Source: Ricinus communis (taxonomy: Eukaryota > Streptophyta > Magnoliopsida > Malpighiales > Euphorbiaceae). From it: a DNA stretch of 64,000 nucleotides. Below are positions 13,229 through 23,800 of the stretch, piece after piece (within the stretch, counting starts at the first letter, position 1; each line of letters opens with the position of its first letter). The translations under genes were made by a program, and so were the position numbers. The DNA lies in NCBI RefSeq assembly GCF_019578655.1, contig NC_063259.1:23795277-23859276 (forward strand), written 5' to 3'. The notes beneath the pieces are model-generated. The model searched no databases. It saw only the letters and a list, made by a program, of their open reading frames with translations, and was not told where the DNA came from.

Positions 13229-14024
13229 ATGGATGTGGAAAGGCCAGCTAGTAAAAGGGAGGGATGTTTGAAAATTTTTGCGAAGTACAAGTTAGAAAAT
13301 GGAACTACCTTTCCTTTTTGGTATGATGCATGGCCTAATGGGTCATCTATGATTGGTGAGTTCCCTCTAGATTCATTAGATCAGATGCTAATATCCCTAA
13401 GAAAGCTGTAGTTGCATATCTATGAAGGGAAGGATAGAAGCTGCCTGATCCAGTTGATACATATACTGAGAATGCAATGGAGTTTTATTAAATACCATTT
13501 TTTCCATTTCTGAATCTCAGCCTGATTTTGTCAAGCGGAAAGCTCATAATAGGAAATTCGCCATTAACAACGCTTGGCAGGATCCGAAAACTCAAAAGGA
13601 AACAAAATTAATGTTTCAAGCTTTCCTGGATATCAAATTATATTTCAAGATATAGTAGCTTCATTATTTAGATTGCTCTGCATGGAAAACAAAGAACCAA
13701 GGATGAAATGCACAGGTGGGGAATTGCATAGATATTAATTTTGGGCTTATTTTCTGTCCAGCATGAGGAATTTTCAAAGCATCTCTTCTTCTTTTCTTTT
13801 TCTTTTTCTTTTCTTTTCCAATATGCTGCTACCAAGCATCTCAAGAAATAATGACCGATAGAGAAGGGTTATTAGCTGACCCAAAAGAGTAGAAGAGTAG
13901 TGCTTATGGCTGTTATTTATCATATCTGGATTGATAGAAATAAAATTATTCTTAAAGCTAAAGCTTTCGACAAGAACAGAGTTCTAAGTCAGATTAGAGA
14001 ATGTCCTAATGAAGTTTGACAGCA
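13229..14024 (+). mobile_element. Decayed non-LTR retrotransposon (LINE), zf-RVT C-terminal region, left part
   Basis: Broken plus-strand coding sequence. The first open piece contains KLENGTTFPFWYDAWPNG, which matches the plant LINE pattern G-N-G-x3-FW-x-D-x-W near the start of the zf-RVT region after the reverse transcriptase. About 650 bp further on, AVIYHIWIDRNKIILKAK matches the typical end of that region (hydrophobic-YHIW-x-ERN). Several stops and frame changes interrupt it, so it is inactive. The reverse transcriptase and endonuclease domains are absent, as expected for a 5'-truncated LINE copy. It is interrupted at 14030 by a gypsy element and appears to resume after 16126. Confidence 0.65.
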
Positions 14025-14029
14025 GGAAT
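14025..14029. repeat. Target-site duplication GGAAT, left copy
   Basis: GGAAT immediately precedes the TG end of the gypsy LTR at 14030 and is repeated at 16122-16126, directly after the CA end at 16121. Five base pairs is the normal length for Ty3/gypsy integration. Confidence 0.8.
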
Positions 14030-14746
14030 TGTTAAGAACCTCCAAGGATTAAAACCACGAACCCTAATGATTATGAATCCGTGAATTACTATCTTAGAAA
14101 CCTAAGAACAAATTGAGTTTCAAAACCCAAGAACCGCTTAAATCAGATTGCAAGGTATGGTTGATTAAGATCAGAACCTAAAGAAAACTAAGTTCTTTAA
14201 ACCCTAACCCTTAACACGCCACAAGGATAAATCAATTCCTTGATAAGTGGTTTATGTATTCAACAAAAATTCAAGAATTCAAGCAAATATGCAAAGGAAA
14301 CAACTACTATATTTTAATCAAAATTCGAATCCCTCAAACACACCTTAAGGGGCGTTTTTATAGCCACCTAACATAAAAAAATCTTAGTAAAACTATTAAA
14401 CCTAGCTGCCACATAAGAAAAATAGAAAATAACATTGTTCTGAACTTAAATAAGAGATTTCAGCCCAAATATTAGCCCACATTAGTCTTCATGTATTTCG
14501 ACTTGCAAAACATTAAATAAAGCCCATTCAGTTGTGTCTTTACTTGGGTCTATCCTAGCATGACCAATTGAGCTTCCTTAACTAGCCCAATCTTGCATAT
14601 AGCTAATTAAGGCTTCTTGTAGCTTCTTGGACCTTGACCTTGTAATTGGGCCTTGTAGCATGCTCAATGGATCCTTAGCTTTATCTTTGGTTTTCTTGTT
14701 GTCCTCTCCATCAAGTCTATCTTTAAGCTTGGCCATGTCCATATCA
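14030..14746 (-). repeat. 3' LTR of the gypsy element (717 bp)
   Basis: On the minus strand it starts TGATATGG and ends TTAACA. A TATA box (CTATAAAAA) lies at about 14355-14365, as expected for an LTR promoter. Its first 240 bp match the truncated 5' LTR with 8 differences and no gaps. It is directly preceded on the minus strand by a polypurine tract, which fixes its 5' border. The Pol reading frame continues into this LTR and stops at about 14578. Confidence 0.85.
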
Positions 14747-15880
14747 TTCCCTCCTTCTTTAGGATGATTCGTCCTCGAATCAAGTTCATCACCTATATCA
14801 AAAGGACTCAAATCAGCAACATTAAATGTACCACTCGCATTATACTCACCTTTCAAATCAATCTTGTAGGCATTGTCTTTGATCCTCTCAAGGACTTAAA
14901 ATGGACCATCACCCCTCGGACTTAGTTTAGACTTTCTTTGATTTGGGAACCTTTCCTTGCGAAAATGCACCCAAACCCAATCTCCAGGTTGGAATACCAT
15001 TGGAATTCGTCCTTTATTAACCCTCTCGGCCACTTTTGCATTTTGCTTCTCAATTCTCTCTTTAACTTGTTTGTGTAGCTTTTTAACCAAATCTGCCTTA
15101 GAAGAACCTTCAACACTAACAAGCTTGTTAAGAGGCAAAGGAATCAAATCAACAGGAGTTAAAGGATTAAAGCCATATATAATTTCAAATGGTGAAGTGT
15201 GTGTAGTGCTATGAACAACTCTATTATATGCAAATTCAACATATGACAACAAATCCTCCCAAGATTTTAAATTCATAGAAATCAAAGCACGAAGCAATTG
15301 AACCAAGGTCCTATTCAAAAATAAAAGTTTGTCCATCTGTCTGTGGATGGCAAGTAGTAGAAAAAAGTAATTTAGTTCCTAACTTACCCCATAGCACACG
15401 CCAAAAGTGACTTAGAAATTTAACATCTCTATCACTAACAATGGTCCTAGGTACTCCATGCAAACGCACAGCTTCCCTAAGAAACAAATCAGCAATATGG
15501 ACAGCATCATCACTTTTATGGCAAGGGATAAAGTGAGCCGTTTTACTAAACCTATCTATAACAACAAATATACTATCTCTACCTTTCCTAGATCTCGGCA
15601 AACCAAGTACAAAGTCCATAGACAAATCTGTCCAAGGAACATCAGGAATAGGTAAAGGTGTATATAACCCATGGGGTTACCATTTGGACTTAGCTTTCAA
15701 ACACACAATGCATTGACCATAAATTTATGCACTTCACGTTTCATGCATGGCCAATAAAAATGCTCAATCAGAATATCATAAGTCTTTTGCACCCTAAAAT
15801 GACCCATTAAACCGCCTCCATGTGCTTCCCTAACCAATACAGCCCGCAAAGAACAATTAGGAATACAAAGACGATTTTTC
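14578..15880 (-). pseudogene. Gypsy Pol remnant: zinc-binding domain, integrase core, C-terminal domain
   Basis: In minus-strand order: HHCC-type zinc domain (15880-15680, with HGGGLMGHF and HFYWPCMKR), integrase core from about 15625 ([50 protein letters not shown]) with two of the acidic catalytic residues visible, then after a frame break near 15311-15336 the region AYNRVVHSTT/SPFEIIYG and a C-terminal domain with PGDWVWVHFRKERFP. A stop (TAA) replaces an expected Lys codon after GDGPF. The sequence around the second zinc cysteine pair is shortened. This is clearly a dead copy. The tail after the integrase is rich in Asp/Lys and runs into the 3' LTR. Confidence 0.85.
14747..14760 (-). promoter_or_regulatory. 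Polypurine tract (plus-strand primer site) of the gypsy element
   Basis: Read on the minus strand: AAAGAAGGAGGGAA, immediately followed by the LTR start TGATATGG. A purine run of this length abutting the 3' LTR is the standard primer site for second-strand DNA synthesis in LTR retrotransposons. It is also inside the Pol reading frame (codons for KEGGN). Confidence 0.8.
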
Positions 15881-15881
15881 T

Positions 15882-16121
15882 AAAACATTAAATAAAGCCC
15901 ATTCAGTTGTGTCTTTACTTGGGCCTATCCTAGCATGACCAATTGAGCTTCCTTGACTAGCCCAATCTTGCATATAGCCAATTAAGGCTTCTTGTAGCTT
16001 CTTGGACCTTAACCTTGTAATTGAGCCTTGTAGCATGCTCAATGGATCTTTAGCTTTATTTTTGGTTTTCTTGTTGTCCTCTCCATCAAGTCCATCTTTA
16101 AGCTTGGCCATGTCCATATCA
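15882..16121 (-). repeat. Truncated 5' LTR of the gypsy element (240 bp)
   Basis: This matches 14507-14746 base for base with 8 substitutions in 240 positions and no indel. It begins TGATATGG on the minus strand at 16121 and is cut off at 15882, where the integrase coding sequence begins. Because the matching start of the 3' LTR is coding for the Pol tail, this LTR fragment also gives an open frame at 15857-16147, which is not a separate gene. Confidence 0.85.
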
Positions 16122-16126
16122 GGAAT
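16122..16126. repeat. Target-site duplication GGAAT, right copy
   Basis: Pairs with 14025-14029 and directly follows the CA terminus of the gypsy element. Confidence 0.8.
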
Positions 16127-16325
16127 GGTCTTACTAGATTTCAACAAATTATTCAGAATTTTGAGAGGAGGAACTCTAGATATTGACTTGTGTTATGTTC
16201 CGCTGACTTTTTAGCCAAGTTGTATGGTCTATTCATTGAATTATCTTTTTCCTTATGATATAAATTTTTTATAATTTATAATGAAACTCACATAAATCAG
16301 AGTTTTTCTTTAAGAAAAAAAGGAA
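16127..16325 (+). mobile_element. LINE remnant, right part with probable 3' end
   Basis: Frame RILRGGTLDIDLCYVPLTF, ending in a stop near 16214, looks like the last residues of the plant LINE open frame (pattern ...N-R-x-LC-x-W-x-P). It is followed by a short AT-rich tail and an A-rich run at about 16310-16325 that could be the LINE poly(A). It is placed here because it is the expected continuation of the LINE interrupted at 14029. Weaker than the left part. Confidence 0.4.
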
Positions 16326-17280
16326 AAAGCTATGTTGTTTGACTTCTTTAATCAAGAGTTTTATTAAGTGTTCAATCTGCTGTGGAAAAAATTTATTATC
16401 CAAACTTGAAAGAAATTAATTTTGAAATTTTTTGTTCTATGTTTGATATATGTTTCATTTCCACTTCTACATCAAATCGATAGATGAATAACACAGAATA
16501 TGTGTCAATCATCTAATACCAAAATGTAAAATACTCGTACATCCGTATCACTCTCCTATTAATTGTGGTATATACACCCAAGTCTAGGTTTAAAATTTAT
16601 AGACAGTATAGTCTTTGAGGTTTATGGAAAACTTTTTAGTTCCCGTATTTATATGACAATAAAAAAATTTAGTCTCTTTATTTTTAATTTTTAGTTCCTC
16701 TTGTTTTATCATAGTATATTCTTTATAGAAAATGTTCTTAAATTCTTGCGATAATATGATAAACCAATCTTACTTCTTGTGATGACATTTTAATGCAACT
16801 AATAGGGAGAAAATGCTTAAATATGGCAAGAATAGTTTAAAGAGAGTAAAAAATAAATTTAATAGATCACAAAGGAATAATCTCAAGAGCAATAAACATT
16901 TTTTGGGTTTAATTTAGTGCATAATTTGTGACATGGATAATACAAGTAGCATTAGACGATAGATGTCGTAAATCTAAAATTATTGGTTCGCAAGCTTTAG
17001 TAGGATTTATAATTCATATAATTGTAGAACGTTGTTGAGTCAGCAACATGTGTGGCAAGTGGTGTGTTATCAATTCAAAATCCGGCAGCCATATCAGCAA
17101 ATAAGTGTCAGATTCCTCTTTGGTACTGGCGGAAGATACAGAAATAATAGGAGTGGTACCAAAAATAAACAAATTGAAGGTTTGGTGCCATTTGGAAAAA
17201 AGTGCGAAGATTTGATACCAGCGGTGCAATTAACTCTCCTTTTCTGTCCATTCATGTGCAGCTACTAGGGCTGTTTTGTT
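16326..17280. other. Intergenic DNA, no gene seen
   Basis: Mostly AT-rich with short open frames on both strands between 17014 and 17270 that overlap each other in opposite directions and resemble nothing I know. Confidence 0.4.
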
Positions 17281-17284
17281 ATGC

Positions 17285-17640
17285 CACTTCTGGAGTGCGA
17301 CCCATAAAATCTTGTATGCTTGTTAGTGCCGTAAACTTAGTACTGAGTTGTGCCTACCAGAGGCTTAGTTGGAGGATCCTTGGGATAAGTGAAGTAGAAA
17401 ATGGATTTATTCATTCTATAATAAATAAGGGTTATAAGCCGTATATAAGCAGCTGTTTAGTGACCGTACTGAAAGGTACGTATGGTGGAAGTTGATTGAA
17501 GATAATATTTGCAGCATTCAGAACCAGCCTTGAAGTGAATGAATTAGAAAGAACGAAGAAGTAAGGAAATGAGACGACTCTTTCTTGAACTATATCATAA
17601 ACAGATTTTCCTTTTCACACCAATCACGAGTTTTTCTTCA
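17285..17640 (+). mobile_element. Possible LTR fragment
   Basis: Contains a TATA-like box in CGTATATAAGCAGC near 17444, followed by unstructured sequence of the kind found in copia LTR R/U5 regions. No partner LTR, target duplication or coding sequence was found, so this rests on composition and the TATA motif alone. Confidence 0.25.
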
Positions 17641-17654
17641 TTCCTCTCGTATCT

Positions 17655-18059
17655 TGTTGTAACGCCCTTAATGCTAGATTTTGAAAAAAAAAAATTCATA
17701 TAATTTCTATTTAGGTCTGATTCAGATTTCTTCGTGGATATCTTAAAAAGATAATACAATAAAAAAAAAAACTGAATTACATAAGATATTTGTAGCCATA
17801 TTTATAGGATTAAGGCCTTAGGAAACATAAATCTTACAAGATAAAAAAAAATCAAAATCAATAAAATAAAATATTCTCCTAAATAAGAGCAAACATCTAA
17901 TATATTCTCTAACTTCTTATTTAAAAAAGTCTAAATTAAAAAGTACACAATTCCTAATCCTTAACTAAAAAATAAGACAATTTAAAAATATATCATATTA
18001 TTTTAGGAACAATATGATAATAAAACATTCCTCTTTTGCCAAATTCCTATTTGGTGTCA
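17655..18059 (-). mobile_element. Probable solo LTR, minus orientation
   Basis: On the minus strand it starts TGACACCAAATAGG and ends GTTACAACA, so it has TG...CA ends, and a promoter-like CCTATAAATATGG lies about 260 bp from its start. Length about 405 bp fits a plant LTR. I could not find a matching five-base duplication at the two sides, and there is no internal sequence, so the borders are provisional. Confidence 0.4.
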
Positions 18060-18773
18060 TGTAGCCATTGAAGTAAAATTAAAGAAGGATAGACAGTAAA
18101 GAGTCTTTACATTAAAAAATAAAATGAATAGCATGAAAAGAACATAAATACTTGAATAAAAAGTTCGAACCAAAAGCAGAAGGAATAGTCGTTTTACAAA
18201 TACAGGGATTAAAACTCTTGTTGGTTCAAAAACATAGGAATAAAAGTAAACCTCAAGGACTAAACTGTCTAACAATATTTAAGCCTTAGAAACCAAAAAT
18301 TAGTTTTTAAGAAGATAGGGATAAAAAGTGTTTTTTTAATGAGATTAAACTATCAAATAATATTTAAACATCAGGGGCTAAAAGTTAACATTTCCAAGAA
18401 TAGGGACTAAATATTTTTGAGGGTAAACCGGAGAAACGCCGATCTAATTTTTCTGAAATGAACAGTCCTTCAAATTGATGTTGTTAATTGGTTAGCAGTA
18501 TCCTTCTGAAAATTTTACCATTGATGCAGAATGGAGAGTTTGAACCTTCCAAGAGAAAGAAATGGTAAAAACTGTATTATGTTTTCTTTATTTCTAGTTT
18601 CATATCTGATCATATGATCTCTGAGATTTTCTTAACAGCGCCACTTTTATAACATACTAATATGAGCAGTTGGGTGCTTCTCAAGCATATCATATTATCC
18701 CAATTCCATCAAAGATTTGGCTTATAGATGCCTACAAAAAACCAGGCAACTGATTAATTACCATTATAGCTTA
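18060..18773. other. Intergenic repeat-like DNA
   Basis: The stretch 18220-18430 carries several short phrases of the type AGGGACTAAA / GGACTAAACTGTC that are common in decayed plant repeats. The remainder near 18480-18770 is unique-looking and probably carries the 3' UTR of the next minus-strand gene. Confidence 0.35.
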
Positions 18774-19253
18774 TTAAATGGCTAACTGATTAATTTTATT
18801 ATCTGAAGAACTAACTATTTCAACTAACTCAAACTGTACAAGGCTTAAATCTAGTTTTTGTTTGTCTACACCTTCTGATCCCTCCCTACCCCAAAAGCTT
18901 CCAAATGCAAACTCTCCCCTTTGTGACAATTCTTCTAACACCCCTTCAATATCCTTCATACAACTGCCACGGCCATGACTTTCATGGAATCCTTCTACTT
19001 GAATTCTTTTACCCCTTTCATGGAATTCCAAGATTTTGTTGCCAATCCTATTACTTACCACTGATTCCATCCCCTTCTCTGCTGCTTTTTTTCTGTACCG
19101 AATTCGGAGTTTCTTCTTCGCGTATTCCTTAGTCTTTCGGAAGAGTTTGCAAGGAAGTTTGAGCAAAATGAAGATTAAGAGTTGCAGCATCAAGCATTGG
19201 CAGCAACAGGATATGACAACACAATCCGCTGCGAGCATGTTCCAGTCTTCCAT
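18774..19253 (-). CDS. Small membrane-anchored protein of a plant-specific family, function unknown
   Basis: Intronless, 159 residues from ATG at 19253. I chose this start because it has a strong context (ACAGCCATGGAAG) and because the protein then begins MEDWNMLAADCVVISCCCQC, which I recognise as the conserved start of a small plant family. The frame is open upstream to 19424 but that part looks like leader sequence. Seen: an N-terminal hydrophobic, Cys-rich segment (residues about 9-35), a basic stretch with KKKLRIRYRKKAAEK (about 45-60), and a more acidic C-terminal half with FAFGSFWGREGSEGVD. This suggests a short protein anchored by its N-terminus with a cytosolic tail. Some family members carry a tRNA-methyltransferase-subunit label in databases, which I would not trust. 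Function not proposed. Confidence 0.75.
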   Translation of the reverse strand: MEDWNMLAADCVVISCCCQCLMLQLLIFILLKLPCKLFRKTKEYAKKKLRIRYRKKAAEKGMESVVSNRIGNKILEFHERGKRIQVEGFHESHGRGSCMKDIEGVLEELSQRGEFAFGSFWGREGSEGVDKQKLDLSLVQFELVEIVSSSDNKINQLAI

Positions 19254-20823
19254 GGCTGTAAAAGATGGAAGAAGGAAGGAGATGATTCCGGTGTAGAAAA
19301 ATGGTATATGGAAGTCATGCCTTGACAAGGAATAAGTTCCTTGTCCTCCCAACAGGGTATTAGGAAGGGTGAAGCAAACATAAATGATATGTGGCGAAGC
19401 TATAAAAAGGTAGCCATTAGTCATGGATTAAGAGATTAATCATTGTATTTGCCTGAAATATAAAGCTACAATCTTTCTGTTAGGATATTTGAATATAAAT
19501 ACAATAGTGGAAGTAAAGGAAACATGAGCTGTTCTATTCTTTTTTCTTGAATCCTACTCTTTTATGGTAATTGGAAGGTTACTTGGATGACTTCTTGCCT
19601 TGCCTTGAGAGTTTTGAAGTATGTCCTTAACGCAAATATATATATATATGTACAATAAAGTTTTTCCCTTTCACATGTAAAATATAAGAGTTTAGATAAC
19701 AGAATATTTAATTTCTTTCTTTGTCAACTCTACTCTGAGCTGTCATTAAAATTATTCTACTTTCCCTCCACTGGAGTTACAATATCTCCAATCTCATCTT
19801 CATGTGCCTGGAAATTTAAAAGTCTCTATTTTGTTTCATCAGACAATTTTATTTTTCTTGATCTTTTACATGTATATTATATTCCTGAAGAATATGATGA
19901 CCCTATAGTTACATAAGTATAATCTCTGAAGCATTCAGATTGATGACATGTTGGAAAATGGTGGAAAATATTTTCCATGAACTGAAAAAAGAAAAACCAA
20001 TGAACAGAGATTTCTAACTGAACAGCCGTTCGATTCTAGCAGAAAGGAACTGAATGCCAGATAAAGAACTATGTCCAAACTACACTCCCTGAAACTTAAC
20101 CTGCCCTCTGACGCAATCAGTAGGTAAGCATATAGAACTTGAGAAATGGTTGTTGAATCGTTAAGCTATATATGATAGGAAAATTATTGTAGGCATCAGT
20201 ATCTCAAGATAATCGGTCATTCATGCTAACGATGAAACTTTCTAATTTCTAAGATACTTGCAAGAAGTTATCCTGCAGCATCTGTGTTTTTCTGATGCTT
20301 CATGGACCATCATTATTTTCATAAATTTTCCATCCATGAAAAGGAGAAATATTCTGATATATAATTATGAGCAAACTGAACAATCTTCTAATAACGGCAG
20401 CCGAGTTTTAAGGAAATCAAACCAGAAACGGAAGGAACAAAATCATAGCTTTTATTAATACTATAGTTGGTACGAGCAAAATTGAATCATAGCTTTGTTA
20501 ATACTGTAGATGATCGGAACAAAATTGAATCATAGCTTTACTAATACTATAAGTTGTAGTAACAAAATTTGCACGAGCTAGTTACAAGAAAAAAGAATAG
20601 CTTGTATTATGTGCAAAAGCTTAAAAAAAAAAAAAAAAAAAAACTGGTAACTAATAATGAGGGTTGGAGTCCTGTCACCGCGCAAGATGCAGTCAAATGC
20701 CAGATATACACATCCTGTACATCTAAAGGTAAGCCACCCTCCAACTGAATTAGCTTGAGCTTGCACGGGGCGCCAGCTGAACTCGGGAAACCCTACTGTT
20801 AACAGATGTATTAAGAATTCCTC
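19254..20823. other. Spacer between two minus-strand genes
   Basis: Up to about 19430 this is the likely 5' leader of the small membrane-protein gene. From 19.5 to 20.5 kb it is ordinary AT-rich DNA. Three spaced copies of AAAATTGAATCATAGCTTT-like sequence occur at about 20440-20540 (period about 55 bp), a small degenerate tandem repeat. An A run of about 22 bases is at 20622-20643. The last 200 bp should be the 3' UTR of the receptor kinase gene. Confidence 0.45.
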
Positions 20824-23800
20824 TTAACTATCCAAGCTGCCTTGGCTGAAAAAATCGGTACTGTAATTTTGACTACCAAATGCCATTCTCCGAAATAATC
20901 TGATTTCAGCAGATTGTTGTGCTGAGTTGAATATCTCACTTTCCCCAACTCTCATTCCATTGCTTAGATCTGCAGCAGCTAAACCATCAAAAGCTCTGAC
21001 AACCTGAGAAGTACAAGAAAATTAAGCAATACATCCCACCATTTTTTCAGCGAGATTCAGAAGAAAGCATTTTTGGCCAGTTGTACGATCAAAACTCACG
21101 TACCTGTCCCATTCGCGGTCTTTTGGCAGCTGAATGACGCACACAGGCTGCAGCAGCCTCAATCATTGTAAACATTTCACTTTCAACATAATTCTTTTCA
21201 AGCCTTGGATCCACCAAACCATCAAATTCCTCATTGGCTAGTGCATGACCAAGTAAAGGTCGAGCCTGAAGAAAAAAGTAGTCCATTCGTTGAAGATCAA
21301 GTTTCACGAAGATTTACTTCTTACAAGTCATTCTATTGTTTCACCTCTGTACAACTATATCTTATTGCTTTCGCATTCTTTTCTTTTCCAGCTCAAGTAT
21401 GTGTGTGCATCTGATCTGTAATTGTGAAATTTGCACTGAGGTTCCGTCACCCGTGAGGACTTCTTATTTTTCATAAAATAAGACATGTTATTTATTTTAT
21501 TAAAAATCCAAGTTGAAACTAACATATGCATTCTTTATCAACTGTTCCTTGACTATATAGGAAATGACGAACAAAGTTTTATTCAGCACTTGGGGTTCTT
21601 CCAGCCTTTTAAGCATTTAATTGACATCAACATACAGAAACATCAAGCTGTTGGTACCATCAGCAGAAGATTATTTTCCTTTATTACGATTTTATCACTT
21701 CTGCTACTAAGGTTCTAAATTAATAGTAGTGACATCACTAATGAATTCTAACCAAGCAAAAGTGAGCATTGATGAAAGAAAGTTTGTATGACAAAGTACA
21801 TCCAACAGTATATTCTTACGAAAGTTTCAACTTCTGCAGAAAAGATATATATGGGTTTAATCATTTGTGCATAATTAAATAAGGGGCGAGATTTAGGAAA
21901 TTGAAATGAGGATTTTTTTTCTTTTGGCAGTGCAACAGCATCAAGAAGTCTGAGATCAAATTATTTACCCATTGCACAAGGCTCTCATCTCCCAATGGTT
22001 GGGACGCATCCACAGGTTTTCGTCCAGTGATTAGCTCCAAAAGCACAACCCCATATGAGAATACATCAGACTTGTCAGTTAGTTTGCCACTTGATGCATA
22101 TTCAGGGGCCATGTATCTGTATAACCGAGAAAACAATTAGATGAATATAGCATGGCCATTATATGCTTGTGCATTGTAAAATTGCCCCAGATCGCTCCAT
22201 AAGCAACAAAAGAAAGAGTGGGTAAGCAAGTAGCTGCCTCCACTCAGTCCTAGAAAGACCAGAAGTGATAGGCATCTAAGAAAATAAAAAATAAACGACG
22301 TACCCAAAAGTCCCCATAACACGTGTAGTCACATGTGTATCTGCATCAATAGCTAACTTGGCAAGACCGAAGTCCGAAACCTACAAAGTGAAACAATTAA
22401 GAATAATGTGAATGAGATCAGTAAAATATTAATCTAGTTAGCTGGAGTGTAAGCAGTGTGTACCTTAGCTTCAAAATTGTTATCCAAAAGAATGTTTGAC
22501 GACTTAATATCCCGGTGAATAACCCGAGGATGACCTACATGTAACGAAAAAGAAATGGACTATTTACATCTAGATCTTGATGAAGCAAAAATTGCTTTTG
22601 AAATTGGGTGCAATAATGAAATCTGTTTTTTCCCTAAAACTCAAATCTCAGCATTTGGAAGAAGGGGTAACCATAAAGAGCTTGACCTTTTCTGGTCAAA
22701 CCAGAAATTTCAACTTAATAACAATAATAATGAGCAAGAAGAAGAAAATGGAAGAGTTTCTCTTCAGAAATGATTCGGAGAAGGTACTTAGGTCTTTTCA
22801 TCATTGTATGACCTTAGTCCCAAATATAATATCATATGGAGTGCAAATTGCCTTACAACCCAGTTATGTTTCATCACAAGTTTTTAAGTTTAAACTCCAG
22901 TTTTTCTTATCATACCATTTTGTGAATTTAACGGTACAGCATAACATTTGAGACTGGAATGTTTGTTTTGATAACAAATAGAAGAAAACAGGCAAATGAG
23001 ATGGTGAATTCAGATTGCAATACATAAATAAGGACTAAATGAGAACCAAAATTAGGAAAGGAACTTACAGTCTTCATGAAGATAAGCTATCCCACGAGCC
23101 GCACCAGCAGCAATCTTGACACGTGCTGCCCAGTTGAGAACTGGCCTACCTTCCCCTACAGCATGCAAGAAATGAATGCAAAATTATTAAACAGTTATGT
23201 TGGTTTTGTACTTAAATTCTCAGTTATAGGTTGTATCTTTACCATGAAGATGGAAGTGAAGGGTATTGTTCGGAACATAATCATATACAAGCAATCTTCG
23301 GTTGTCAGAGATGCAGTAACCCACAAGTGAAACCAAATGGCGATGGTGTATACGGCTAATAATCTCAACTTCAGCTTTAAATTCTCGTTCACCCTGTCCT
23401 CCACCAACTTTAAGCTGTTTTACTGCCACCTCTCTCCCATCCGGTAGGCAACCTTTATATACGGAACCAAATCCCCCCTCCCCCAAAAGATTTTGAGATG
23501 AAAATCCATTTGTGGACTTGAGCAATTCTTCATACATAAACCATGACCTCGAATTGCCTAATCCGCCAGAACCACTTGGTGAATAAACGTAATCAGTACT
23601 AGACCCACTTCCCATTAGGGGAATTGTTGTCTGTGCTTTTGACAAATTTAAATCTGGATAGAATTTAAAAAAAAATTGAAAATTCTATTAACAATCTCTT
23701 TATCAGTAAAATGCTAAAGCAGCATAGACAGATTATCAACTTGATAAGGCTGTTAACAAAATTAACCAATTTGCTTTTCTCATTATGAGAATGAACTCTT

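Larger units (their letters stand above)
14030..16121 (-). mobile_element. Ty3/gypsy LTR retrotransposon, internally deleted, nested in a LINE
   Basis: On the minus strand the element runs from 16121 to 14030: a truncated 5' LTR (16121-15882), then directly the zinc-binding and integrase part of Pol, a polypurine tract, and a full 3' LTR (14746-14030). Gag, protease, reverse transcriptase, RNase H and the primer-binding site are missing; the deletion runs from inside the 5' LTR to the integrase HHCC region. Both ends obey the TG...CA rule and the flanks carry GGAAT. Remaining coding sequence has a frame break near 15311-15336 and a stop at the end of the GDGPF segment, so it cannot move by itself. 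Confidence 0.9.

Noticed and set aside
15857..16147. Separate minus-strand gene of 96 codons
   Set aside because: It is the truncated 5' LTR of the gypsy element, whose sequence is coding only because the Pol tail overlaps the LTR.
17202..17495. 97-codon plus-strand open frame
   Set aside because: Falls largely in an LTR-like segment with a TATA box, and no domain or conserved motif could be recognised.
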